A stretch of 64,000 nt of DNA from Chamaecrista fasciculata (Eukaryota; Streptophyta; Magnoliopsida; Fabales; Fabaceae): contig QANZ01004753.1 of NCBI GenBank assembly GCA_003254925.1, positions 122,371 to 186,370 of the forward strand, in the 5' to 3' direction. Position numbers and translations under genes: made by a program. Each line of letters starts with the position of its first letter. Positions within the stretch are counted from its first letter, which is position 1. Shown here in pieces: positions 24,253-34,867 of the stretch. The notes under the pieces are model-generated. The model worked only from the letters and a program-made list of their open reading frames with translations. It was not told where the DNA came from and made no database searches.

Positions 24253-26452
24253 TTAGCCAGAAAAGAACCTTTTCCAGGACTGCCATGGAAGAAATCCACC
24301 TGAAATGAAATAGATAACATATTGATGCAGTTACCTAGAAATAAAGACCAAAAAATTTTCATACATGACAAGAGAGGTCGATAAACAATTCAAGAAAATG
24401 AAGCTATTGATACAAGTCAAGTTAACATTGTAATTTTGCAAAAGTTCTAAATTCTTATCCTGGATTCTAAATTCAGTAGGTATGAAGTGGAAAATAAATG
24501 AGATTTACCATAGTGCAGTTAAAACCATACTGCAGGAATTACTAAAGAGAAGCCAAAATTAAGCATCCTAATAATTTGTAAGCAAACTAAAAGAATAAGA
24601 CATCTATGGCTGTTTTCAATAGTTTTCCAAACATGTTTGAAATGTAGTATCCTTACCTTACTGATGAAGACATTATATGAGTAGGGAGCAAGAAAGTGTG
24701 ATCCAAAACAAATTTTTCATTGCTTATATGAATTTGGATTTATATGCTTAGCACGTTGGCATCTATTTAAACAATAGCATTTACTCAGTTTAGGAACTCA
24801 GATTCCTACATTCTTGGATAGCCTATGAATATTTGAATCATCTTTAAAGGTAATATTAAATATGTAATATGAAGCATGGACACTTTGAATGGAAATCTCC
24901 TCTGAGAGTGCCATAAATGATGAACATTTCACATTATAAAGACATACCAGCAAATTTCACATTAATGCAGCAGTAAACTAACCCATGAGCTCACAATTAT
25001 CAGAAATTATGATTTATGCAGGAGAATGAAATGAAATCATACCACATTCTGGGCAACGGAAATACTCCTTTTCCCTAAGAACCAGCCCTGACCCTCCACA
25101 GTCCTCACATCTTTTCTGAGCTATCTGTCATACAATGCAATCAATGACATCAATGTAATAATAATAAGATTCACAAATTATGAGTTAGCCAAGAAAAAAT
25201 CTTAATCAGACCAAGCAATTACGAATACATAAATATTTAAACATATTACAACATGCTCATATTTATGACTAAATTACAATAATCTCTCTTGAAATTCGGC
25301 AAAATTGCACCAATTGCCGCTCTTGTTTCAGAAATATCACTTTGATTCTCCTGATATTTACTGCTAAGAACCCTCACATGTCATTTACTTTCTGTCAACA
25401 AAGTGAACTTCATGACAAGCCAGGTAAGTAATTCTAAGGTTCGAATCCGAACAAATTGTGCATACAGTTCACTGACAAAAAGTAAATTGAATAGGAGATT
25501 TTTGCAAGAGAAAACTTACTATTTGGTCCCTGAATTTACACCGAGTCAATTAATCATTGAATAATCAAAATACACTACTCAGTCTTTGAATTATTGCAGT
25601 TCAGTTCTCAACGATTTGGTCTCTAGGTCTAGGAACCAAAAAGTATAAATTCAATACAAATTTAGGAACCAAATAGTATAAATTCAGCACAAATTCAGGG
25701 ATCAAATAGTAAATATTTAGTACAAATTCAGAGACAAAAAATTATAAAATTAGTTCAAATTTAGGGACAAAATAGTATTAATTTAATACAAATTTAGGGT
25801 CTAAAAAGTATAAAGTTAGTTCAAATTTAAGGACCAAATAATACCAGCGCAATAATTCAGGTACTAAGTTCTATATTTTGATTATTCAAAGATGATTAGT
25901 TAACTTCGTATAAATTCAGAGAGCAAATAATATATTTTCTATTTTTGCAATGTATATCAATGTAGTTACTATAGTCACTTACAATTCTTTTGCTAAATTC
26001 AACTCCAGCCACCACAAAAGGCGCGACTCCAGCTACAAAATCAATAACAAGTAAAAAACAAAGCTGAATAGAAACATAATTGATCGCTCATACAGTTTCC
26101 TCCAAATATGCAGTAAAAATTAAATATCAAAGGCTGCTGCGAAGCGAAGATATCAAAATTCTACAGTCAATTCAATAGTATACATACCTACAGCTCCAAC
26201 CACAATTTGCCATGTGAGTTGGACCGGAGCTGGATCAATAAGCACAGCTTGCACATCGTTGATAGCCGCGATCCTCGTCGTTGCTCTTGTTTTTCTTGCA
26301 TTGTTAACAACCAAGAAAGTCGGAGGGGGAAAACGAACCGTGGATTTTGATTGTGTTGAAATCACTCTGGTAATTCGAGTTCGGGGACTCGCCAAGGAAA
26401 GCACAAACGATGAAGAAGAAGAAGAAGAAGAAGACGAGACTGAAGCTTCCAT
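24253..26452 (-). CDS. Plastid-type membrane protein with DnaJ-like CxxC zinc motif, 4 exons
   Basis: Four minus-strand exons with clean GT-AG borders: 26452-26188, 26032-25983, 25124-25043, 24299-24253. They join in frame to 147 residues. Residues 1 to about 55 are Ser/Arg-rich and lack acids, like a chloroplast transit peptide; a run of Ser codons comes from a GAA/TTC repeat. A hydrophobic segment (about 79-101, LTWQIVVGAVAGVAPFVVAG) is followed by RCEDCGGSGLVLREKEYFRCPECGG, two CxxC pairs as in half of a DnaJ/BSD2-type zinc module, and the end LPWQSWKRFFSG. Such plastid zinc proteins often aid assembly of photosynthetic complexes; the exact role here is unknown. I chose ATG 26452; an upstream in-frame ATG at 26545 would add an unlikely tail. 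It looks intact. Confidence 0.82.
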
Positions 26453-26699
26453 GGCGGCAATTAGGCCACTGATTGAATCTGGTTCACTAGTTGAGATTTG
26501 AGAATCACAACGGTTTTTTTGTGTGTGGGCTCGCCACATCCACATGTAATGATGTAACTCTTGTGAAGGGAGTGCAATAATATAAGGTTAATATTAATAT
26601 TGTTTAATAATTATTTTTTATTAATATAAAACATATTTTTATCTATTTTTTTCATCTATAATGATAAAAAAAATCATAATTTAAATTTATTATTAGATT

Positions 26700-27375
26700 A
26701 TTTCAATTTATACAAGTATTGTTGTTTAGACCAGACCGGATCGGATGGTTCGACTATCGACTTACCACTAAAACAAGTTGGTTCAATTGAAAAAATCAAA
26801 TTAGTAGTTGGATTTAATTTAACCAGTCAGAACTACTAATATGACAGTTCAACCGTTAAAATGATGGTCCAACTCCAACCACCCATTATTTTTTATATAA
26901 TTTCATATTTTAACTTTTTAAAAAGAATTAAGGAAATCATATTCAAAACTCACTTAATTTATTTTATTTTATAAAAAATATTGTTTGATTTGTATAAAAT
27001 TTATTACATTTAAAAATTTACCTATATGTGTTATGTTGTCTCTGTTTTATGTCTTTATATTATTCTTTTAGGTTAACCAAAAGAAAAAAAAATGTTGAAT
27101 TAATCCAAATAGAAATTTTTATATTTCTGGGAATCTTATTTCTTTGAATTACATTCCCAGGAATATGATTTCCGGAATGAAAAAACAATATGTGTATCAA
27201 ATACCTCCAAAGTGTGTATATAAAGATTATGTTTTATATATATTAAAAGTAATTAATATTTATTATTTATTATATTATTCATTCAAGTATTCAATTGATA
27301 GTTCAATCAGTTAAACCGCAAATCAAACACTTATCCGAGTCTTTAAAAGATTTGGTCCGGACAATATTATATATA
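26700..27375. mobile_element. MITE-like element, 'accggttcaa' family
   Basis: Ends with gaccagaccggatcgg and tttggtccggacaat are roughly inverse. The body matches 50870-51430 in order: gttcaaccgttaa, ccaaccacccat, tttatataatttcatattttaa, and near the end aaaccg..aaacacttatccgagtc. Related ends occur at about 52395-52915. Noncoding and old; family not named. Confidence 0.5.
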
Positions 27376-28000
27376 AGAGATTTTATATTTTATTTTTATA
27401 ATTAAATTATTGAATATTTTCTTAATACATAAAGTTTAGAAATATAATATTTATATATATAAAAGTAAAATATGAGGGTATCTTAAATAACTTGATGTTT
27501 TTCAAATAATTCCATTCTATTATTGTCTTCCTTATAAATAAATATATACAAAATTATATGTCTTATTTTTTTAATAATAGACAAAATAATAGAAACATAA
27601 TACTTTATACATAAGTTTAATTATCAATAAAATAGTTGCTAAGCTTTTTGAATTATTAGTATCATTACATTCAATTAATTTTTTCTTTTATGGACATTCA
27701 ATTATTTTTTAGAATAAAATTTATTACTAGAATAATAAAAAAAAAAGTGTATTCAATTGGAGATAATTTGTCCAAGAAAGAAAATACCCAAACAGAAAAG
27801 GTTAAAAATAGAGGAATGGATCCTTTCCAATTGAAAGCCTCCCCACTTCTCTGCATTTTGAGATAATTTATTATTGAGTAAACTATCATTTTGGTTTCTG
27901 AATTTTGCAGGCGCTCGCAGTTTGGTTCTTAGATTTTTGAAATTATAGAACCCGATCCCTGAATTATGCTAACTCATTGCAAAAAAGGTCCTTCTATCTA
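27376..28000. other. Intergenic, AT-rich
   Basis: Noncoding, with phrases of old 'aatttgtaggg / ccctgaat' type repeats near 27895-27975. No gene seen. Confidence 0.4.
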
Positions 28001-28771
28001 GACCTGATCACAAGCCTCAAAGCCCGCCCGACCCAAGTTGTCTGGTCCATAAAAAATGCAATATGAGCCAAAAAAAGCCCGGACAAAAAGAAACTCGAAT
28101 TTAAAGAGCCCGAATATTATCTAGGTTTGGGCTTCTTTTCAAGCTCGCCCCGAAAGCCCGAACCCATATAATATGTATATATTTTATAATTTTAAGTATA
28201 ATATATTATAAAATGTATATCTATATTATTATATTGAAAAGTAAAATTGTTAATAATATATACTATATAATATATAAAATCTATACGATAGTATGAGTAT
28301 AAAAAAAAAATTGGGATAGTTATATATATTATATTGTAAATATATTTATTTTATATAATAAAATATTTATATTTCATAAAATACAATATCTATTATATAT
28401 AATATAATTATTAATTAAACTATATATGAGAGTTAAAAAAAATTAAATTGAATATGACTGGAAAGTAACTAAAAATACTTCATGCAAAATAATATTTGTT
28501 GTGTAAACTTAATAACTTTATAAGTTATAAAATTTAAATTGTTTGAATTATAACTTAAATTGTATTATATGATTCTTTTATGTATAAATTATGGAATATA
28601 AAATATGTAATTAATTGATTATATAATTTTTAAAAATTTAAAAAATGAGCCTGAATAAAAACGGGCTCAAATTTGTTAAAAACGGGCTGAGCCCGACCCG
28701 AATAAAAAGGGGTTCGGGTCTACTTTTTAAGTGTTATTACCCCCTAAAGCCTGGCCCGCAATCAAGTCTAC
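28001..28771. mobile_element. Degraded MITE with GCCCG-rich ends
   Basis: Left end TAGACCTGATCACAAGCC and right end ggcccgcaatcaagtcta are inverse with mismatches. Inner ends share cccgacc/gggctgagcccgacccg phrases. This pattern fits hAT-type MITEs common in plants, but I found no clear 8-bp duplication. The middle is AT-rich and noncoding. Confidence 0.5.
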
Positions 28772-29019
28772 TTTGGTTATCCAACCGTTACAAAAAAACT
28801 TACGTGGCTCATTAACTACCACTTCAGCACCGGTTAAAATGAAAAAAAAAAACAAACAAACTACCATGTATGCAATTTTTGCCAAATCATCATAAGAATT
28901 TAGAAAAAAAACTCTCTTGCATTTCAGTCCGTGGCCCATTATTATCTCACTATTCTCAACTTCTCCTTCTTTTTCATCATCTTCATTCATTTTAGTTCGA
29001 AGACCTCAAAATAAAATTT

Positions 29020-29135
29020 GGGCAAATTATACTTTGGTACCCTGTGGTTTGACCCTATTTCACTTTGGTACCTTGTGGTATTCTCCATTAACACTTTGCT
29101 ACCCTTTGAAGCTATTTTGTAATTTTAACCATAAC
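29020..29135. repeat. Half copy of the 'cactttggtaccc' foldback
   Basis: Three spaced copies of actttggtacc(c/t)tgtgg, matching one arm of the element at 51541-51936. No second arm follows, so this is a partial or rearranged copy. Confidence 0.5.
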
Positions 29136-29142
29136 AAATTTT

Positions 29143-29432
29143 GCAAAGGCAAAAGACCCTTTTATGCCCCTAACGTTTGCGGTGATTTTCAGTTATGCCC
29201 CTAACGTTTTATTTGTGTCAGTTGTGCCCCCAATGTGAAACTTTAGTTTCAATTATGTCCTCAATTTTGACTCAATGCTGATGATGTGTCAATTTTTTTT
29301 TTTACTTGTGTGTCAATTTTTTGTTTTGAATTGAATATGTGGCAAGATGATTGGATAAACAAAACATCACTTATTATTTGTTTAGGCGCATATGTGAAAA
29401 TCACCGGGATACCTAAGAGTGTTTTGTCTTTT
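29143..29432. mobile_element. Mutator-like MITE, short copy
   Basis: Left end GGCAAAAGACCCTTTTATGC followed by ctaacgtttgcggtgattttcag matches the element at 58720-59535. The right end (gagtgttttgtc) is its inverse. Flanks ttttgcaaa and ttttcaaaa agree at 7 of 9 bases. It lies about 340 bp upstream of the first FHIT exon. Confidence 0.55.
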
Positions 29433-29774
29433 CAAAAATTACATACTTGAAGTGAAATTTTTTTCTTCCCTTGTGTTCATTAACTGCGAGATGAGCGAAG
29501 GTTCAGATTCGGCCACCGAAGATGCAGAGGAGTGAAAATGGAAGAGCAGAGTTGCTCGAGCCGTGCGACAATGATAGCTCTGGCCACCGAAGACGTGAAA
29601 AATGGAAAATGAATAGATTCATCGGCAAAGTGAGAAGGACCAATTTCCTCCTCCACCATTAAGGTAAATTAAAAAGTGATCAATTTGAAGTTTCTAGCTA
29701 TAAATTTTCCCTTTCTTCTTCTGCCTTCCTTCCACCCTCAATCTTGGTTCTCTCTCGATCGATGCATTTCGCAG

Positions 29775-31406
29775 ATGACAGTGAAATACACCAGAGTGAA
29801 GTGTTCTACTCCACCGATCTTTCTTATGCAATGCTCAACTTGCATCCTCTTCTTCCCGGTAAATATATATATGCCTAGTCCTTTACGTTTGTTTTTCAGA
29901 GCAGTAAAAGGGGCCGACTAAATTCTCTTTTTACGGTATTTGTTGATAGATTTTTGAATTCCTCTAAGTGAAAAGGCATACCCTTGCGATTCATTTGCGC
30001 CCTTCTTTTGCAGGTCATATCCTTTTTGTGGGTTGTCAACAATGCTGTGCTGGGTTGGGTTGGAATGATTATTACATTATTGACTGCTAGGGGAAATTTT
30101 ACAATTAGTGTTAATCCTGCACTAGTTTAGGACAATCAGTCATTGACTGCTAGGGGAAATTTTAGAATCTGTATTCAATTCATGATATGTTTATAGTTCA
30201 TGCGACTTTCATGTAATTAGTTGCTTATATTTCTTAAGGGTGAACAACCTGGATTCATGTTTGGTTGTGTGAATAGCTGTAACATACTCTGTATATGCTT
30301 TCCAGCATCTGTTTGAAGATGCTGGAAGAAGAAATGGGCTTTGATATATGTTGGTTTCGTTCAACTACTTGCTAAAAGGGCTAAAAATTTGAGAATATAT
30401 TGATGAAGTTGAAGTTAGTTTGGTGCTGAGGCTGAACTTGGTTGATTTAACAGTATTTACATGTGCTCATGTTTCCACAGCATGAATGAAGCGATTTGTT
30501 GATCTTAGTGCTGACAAGATTTCTAGTTTATCGCTTCCAGCACAGAAAGTTGGTAGGCAGCTTGAGAGCTACCATAAGGCATCATCACTTACATTTGCCA
30601 TCCAGGTTAGATAGTTGAAGTGGTGTGTGCTCACTTAAGTATGCATTTTACATTGTACTTGAATGTGTGTGAGAGTATATAAAGAAGGGTGTTAGGTGTT
30701 CTGACTTAACTTTTAAATCTGTCTTGTTCTTTAGTATGTATCTCATTTCTAGAAGGCATTCTCTACTTCCCGGTTGTACACTTCTTTGTTGCCATGATCA
30801 TGCCTTAACTTGTTATTCAGACTTAATTGAATGAAATTTCTAACCGATTTAGTTGTTTTCTATAGATTCTTCTATGATAGACATCAATTTTTTTAAGAAC
30901 CATTCTTTTATTAGCTCTTTTTTATGAGTAAAAGAGCTATAGGACAGTAAAAGCTTAATGCATATTTCTGCTTCTCCTTGCCTTTTCTTACACAAATATT
31001 ATGCACTTTAAAATTTTTGTTTGTCTATGCTACAGCTTGCCTCATGTTCTGTTACTGAACTTTTTGCTAGAAATTTGGAAGTAGCTGCTTTTTCTGTCAT
31101 TTGATGATATGGGTTTATATATATATATTGTTTTATATTGCAAAACTGGGACAAAGACACCAATTTCATTGCTTAGTGAGGAGAATTCAGCTTCATAATT
31201 TTTGCTCTTTATGTGAACAAAATTTCCTTCCTTACAAGTACTATCTTGCTGCCTCCATGTCTTGCTGCCTGTATGTAACAAAACTAAATTATTTTTCTAT
31301 ATGTTAGGATGGGCCCCAAGCGGGACAGACTGTTCCTCATGTTCATGTTCATGTCGTCCCCAGGATAAGCGGTGATTTTGAGAAGAATGATGAGATCTAT
31401 GTTGCG
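29775..31406 (+). pseudogene. FHIT-type HIT hydrolase exons, broken middle
   Basis: Three clear exons of a plant bis(5'-adenosyl)-triphosphatase: 29775-29858 (SEVFYSTDLSYAMLNLHPLLP), about 30489-30605 (KRFVDLSADK...AQKVGRQLESYHKASSL) and 31308-31406 ([19 protein letters not shown]... NDEIYVA). The last holds the HIT motif HVHVHVV, the catalytic site of this diadenosine polyphosphate hydrolase family. Between the first two, 30014 onward starts correctly (GHILFV) but then loses the expected CPKR-V sequence, and the next exon has a stop just upstream of its conserved part. I also could not find an N-terminal exon. So normal FHIT enzyme is unlikely. The last exon ends in phase 0 and leads to the PPR frame, where the C-terminal FHIT exon should be. 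Confidence 0.75.
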
Positions 31407-31522
31407 GTAAGATAGAATTATTCTTTCTGGCTGAGTATATACTGTTTTATAGCTTGATGTTAATATTTTGACTGATTTAATATTCATTCTTTCTTGGCTG
31501 TTTGTCAATGTCAATGGTGCAG

Positions 31523-33715
31523 ATGGATCAGAAGGAGAAGGAATTGAATAGTTTAGCTAAAATCACGGTAGAACAACTTGTTAAAGTGAATAGTTATCTA
31601 GTGGAGCTCACCCGCTCTAGTCGTTACTCAGACTCACTCAAACTATTCAGCCAAATTCACTCATCATATTCCCTAAGACCTGATCAGTATACCCTCTCCA
31701 CAGCTCTCACTGCCTGTGCCAATATTCGTAATGTCACTTTTGGAAACCAGCTTCACGCCTATGCCATTCGAAGTGGCCTCAAGGCCCACTCTTTTGTCGC
31801 AAATTCTTTGCTTTCGTTACATGCTAAGACCAAAGACCTCAATTCTGTTATATGGGTCTTTAAAGAAATTAAATTCCCAGATGTCTATTCCTGGACAACA
31901 TTGCTAGCTGCTTGTACTAGGTTAGGGCGCATTAATTATGCCTTCCAGCTATTTGACCAAATGCCAAAAAGTAATGTGGCAATTTGGAATGCCATAATTA
32001 CTGGATGTACAGAGAATGGGCATGAAAATGCTGCTATTTATTTGTTCAAAGAGATGCAAAGGTTGGGTGTTAAGCCTGACAATTACACGTTTGCCAGCAT
32101 ATTGAGTTTGTGTTCTTTAGAGACGTTGGATTATGGGAGGCATGTTCATTCAGCAACAATCAAATCTGGCTTTCTAGTTAGGGTTTCTGTAGTTAATTCT
32201 CTGATTACTATGTACTTTAATTGTGAGTGTGTTGCAGATGCTTTCGTGATTTTTGAGGAAGCAAAAGCTACCATTCGTGATTGTATTACATATAACGCAA
32301 TGATTGATGGTCTTGTTGGTATGGAAAGAAACAAAGACGCATTTCTGATGTTCAGAAGGATGCTAGAGGCTTGTCTCAGCCCAACTGAACTGACTTTTGT
32401 TAGTGTCATGAGCTCTTCTTCATCCTTGAACGTTGGCTGTCAGGCACAAGCACAGGCTATCAAGAGGGGTTGTGATGCTTTTACTGCTGTGAATAATGCA
32501 ACAATGACCATGTATTCCATCTTTGGGGAGTTTCACAAAGTACAGAATATTTTTGAGACAATAGAACAAAGGGATATTGTTTCATGGAACATATTGATTT
32601 CAACTTATTCTCAAGAGAATCTTGGCACGTCAGCTATTTTGATCTACCGGGAAATGAGGAGGCAAGGAATTGAACCAGACGAATTTACATATGGAAGTCT
32701 GCTAGCAGTCTCAGACACTTCACAAATTGCCAAAATGATCCACTCCCTCCTATCCAAAAATGGACTTATGAAAGTTGAAGTTTCCAATGCCTTAGTTTCT
32801 GCGTACTGCAGACATGGAAAGATAAATCAGGCCTTTCAGATCTTCTCTTGTCTTCCCTATAAAACTTTGATATCCTGGAACAGCATCATTTCTGGGTTCA
32901 TGATAAATGGGTCGCCGCTGCAAGGATTAGAGCAATTATGTCAGTTGCTTAGTACAGAACTCAAACCAAATGCGTATACCCTTAGTCTTATTTTGAGTAT
33001 TTGTTCTACCATTTCAGCCTTAAGTCTTGGGCAACAGGTTCATGGCTACATACTACTTAACGGTTTTTCTCCAGAAATTACTTTGGGTAACGCACTGATG
33101 ACAATGTATGCCAAATGTGGGTGTTTAGACATGTCTGTGAGAGTATTTAATGCAATGGTGAAAAGAGATACAATCTCATGGAATGCTTTAATATCTGCTT
33201 ATGCACAACATGGGCAGGGCAAAGAAGCCGTTTGCTGTTTTGAGGCAATGCAAAATTCACCTGGGATCAATCCAGATCAGGCTACCTTCACTGCAGTTCT
33301 TTCTGCTTGCAGCCATGCCGGGTTAGTCGATGAGGGTACTCGTATTTTTTATTCAATGGTGAAAAATTACGAATGCATGCCCAATGTCGACCACTTTTCT
33401 TGCATAGTCGATCTTTTGGGTCGCGGTGGATACCTTGACGAGGCGGAAAAAGTACTAAGTGGAGGGCACTTTGGAGCACATTCCAATATGTACTGGGCTT
33501 TGTTCAGTGCCTGTGCAGCTCATGGTGATTTAAAACTTGGAAGGACAATTGCTAGACTTCTCCTTGAAAGAGAACATGATAACCCATCAGTTTATGTGCT
33601 CTTGTCAAATATATATGCTGCGGCAGGCCAGTGGGAAGAAGCAGCTCATCTCAGAGATATAATGAGAATAAATGGGACGAACAAGCAGCCTGGCTGTAGT
33701 TGGATCAGAGCATAA
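31523..33715 (+). CDS. PLS-class pentatricopeptide repeat protein, E subgroup (At3g49740-like)
   Basis: Uninterrupted frame of 730 codons from ATG 31523 (an in-frame ATG at 31502 lies in the upstream intron). After a short leader come PLS-type PPR motifs across most of the length (PDVYSWTTLLAACTRLG, VAIWNAIITGCTENG, DIVSWNILISTYSQE, DTISWNALISAYAQHG) and an E region ending in NGTNKQPGCSWIRA; there is no DYW domain. Sequence and length resemble Arabidopsis At3g49740. Such proteins bind organellar RNA and often specify C-to-U editing sites. The first residues (MDQKEKELN) are not PPR-like; they match the start of the FHIT terminal exon and follow a good acceptor (GTGCAG|ATG) in phase 0. No organelle transit peptide is evident, which may reflect that join. 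Function of this copy is uncertain. Confidence 0.88.
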   Translation: MDQKEKELNSLAKITVEQLVKVNSYLVELTRSSRYSDSLKLFSQIHSSYSLRPDQYTLSTALTACANIRNVTFGNQLHAYAIRSGLKAHSFVANSLLSLHAKTKDLNSVIWVFKEIKFPDVYSWTTLLAACTRLGRINYAFQLFDQMPKSNVAIWNAIITGCTENGHENAAIYLFKEMQRLGVKPDNYTFASILSLCSLETLDYGRHVHSATIKSGFLVRVSVVNSLITMYFNCECVADAFVIFEEAKATIRDCITYNAMIDGLVGMERNKDAFLMFRRMLEACLSPTELTFVSVMSSSSSLNVGCQAQAQAIKRGCDAFTAVNNATMTMYSIFGEFHKVQNIFETIEQRDIVSWNILISTYSQENLGTSAILIYREMRRQGIEPDEFTYGSLLAVSDTSQIAKMIHSLLSKNGLMKVEVSNALVSAYCRHGKINQAFQIFSCLPYKTLISWNSIISGFMINGSPLQGLEQLCQLLSTELKPNAYTLSLILSICSTISALSLGQQVHGYILLNGFSPEITLGNALMTMYAKCGCLDMSVRVFNAMVKRDTISWNALISAYAQHGQGKEAVCCFEAMQNSPGINPDQATFTAVLSACSHAGLVDEGTRIFYSMVKNYECMPNVDHFSCIVDLLGRGGYLDEAEKVLSGGHFGAHSNMYWALFSACAAHGDLKLGRTIARLLLEREHDNPSVYVLLSNIYAAAGQWEEAAHLRDIMRINGTNKQPGCSWIRA

Positions 33716-33842
33716 GACTTGGAAGTCAGAGGTTTCTTTACGAAGCAAGTTACCATGGGATTTCTGGTACAAAATTATGATAATATGAATTCCTGTAAAT
33801 GCTAGTGGATAAAACTCTTATTTGCTCTAAATTGGGTTGCAG

Positions 33843-34644
33843 AGGACGGCACTGGCTGGCCTCTCTGATGTTTTGATTTCCACACCCGCTTGCTTAGCAA
33901 AGTGCTTGTCTACTGGGATACTTCAAGCGACATCCATCATTGGTTCACTTGAAACTCTAGTTCTTGATGAGGTGAGATATAGATATATTATTACTTTAGA
34001 TTATAAGTACAAGTTTTCTCTCTCTATTTTTTTTTTCTTTTTATTTTTTGTGTTGAATTGTTTGTTCACTGTAATTGATTCCTCTGAGTGTGATATTTGC
34101 CACAATAGGATGTATCTCGTTACCAACTTTATTTTTTGTTTAAAAGGTTTTCTTCAATTTGAATTATTCAGTTATTTTATTGATGATTATTTAAGAAGCC
34201 AGTGAACAAAGTCCACAACTATTTCCATTATTGTTTGTGTTTTGGTTATATATTTAATTTTTATATGCTTCCAGGCAGATCTTTTATTATCATACGGCTA
34301 TGAAAATGATATAAAAGCTTTTACAGCTCATATACCCAGAAGTTGCCAGTGTCTTCTTATGTCTGCAACATCAAGGTGAGTTACCTATCTTATTTGTCTA
34401 ATTTAATTGCTTTATGATATTATAGGAATAATTACTCTTAGGTTATATCATGACCTTTTGCTTTGATTTTCCTTTTAAGTTGGAGCTCATCAAACTTACT
34501 GTCTTTATTTTATGTATTGCTATCTGCAGTGCTGATGTTGATAAACTGAAGAAGTTGATTCTACACAACCCCTTTATTTTGACTTTGCCTGATGTAGGAA
34601 ATCAGAAGGATGAGATCATCCCTAAAAATGTTCAACAGTTTTGG
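33843..34644 (+). pseudogene. DEAD-box RNA helicase fragment (RH16/DDX56-like), 3 internal exons
   Basis: Three exons with correct GT-AG borders and reading phase: 33843-33971 (ALAGLSDVLISTPACLAKCL...TLVLDE), 34275-34375 (ADLLLSYGYENDIKAF... QCLLMSATS) and 34530-34644 (ADVDKLKKLILHNPF...NVQQFW). They contain the STPA, VLDEAD (motif II, split across exons) and SAT (motif III) elements, and resemble the RH16/DDX56 group of ribosome-biogenesis helicases. The Q motif, Walker A exon and the whole second RecA domain are absent on both sides, so no helicase can be made. The next intron is entered by a MITE at 34698, and no further exon appears after it. Confidence 0.85.
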
Positions 34645-34867
34645 GTAAGACTAGCTATTATATTTTGTCCACATGTCTTCTCTCAATATTAAGAAAAGGC
34701 CAAAATGCAGAGACACCCCCTGAGTTTTAGGTTGGGTGCACATAATACCCGATTTTTTAATTTGTGCAAATAGCACCCCTGAGTTTTCAATTACATGCAA
34801 ATAACACCCTTATGTTAAATTTAGGCCAAATCAGTGAGGGTATAATAGTAATTTCATAGAAAATCTA

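Noticed and set aside
26214-26501. Plus-strand 95-codon frame with a poly-Glu tail
   Set aside because: It is antisense to exon 1 of the zinc-protein gene; the Glu run is the complement of its Ser codons.
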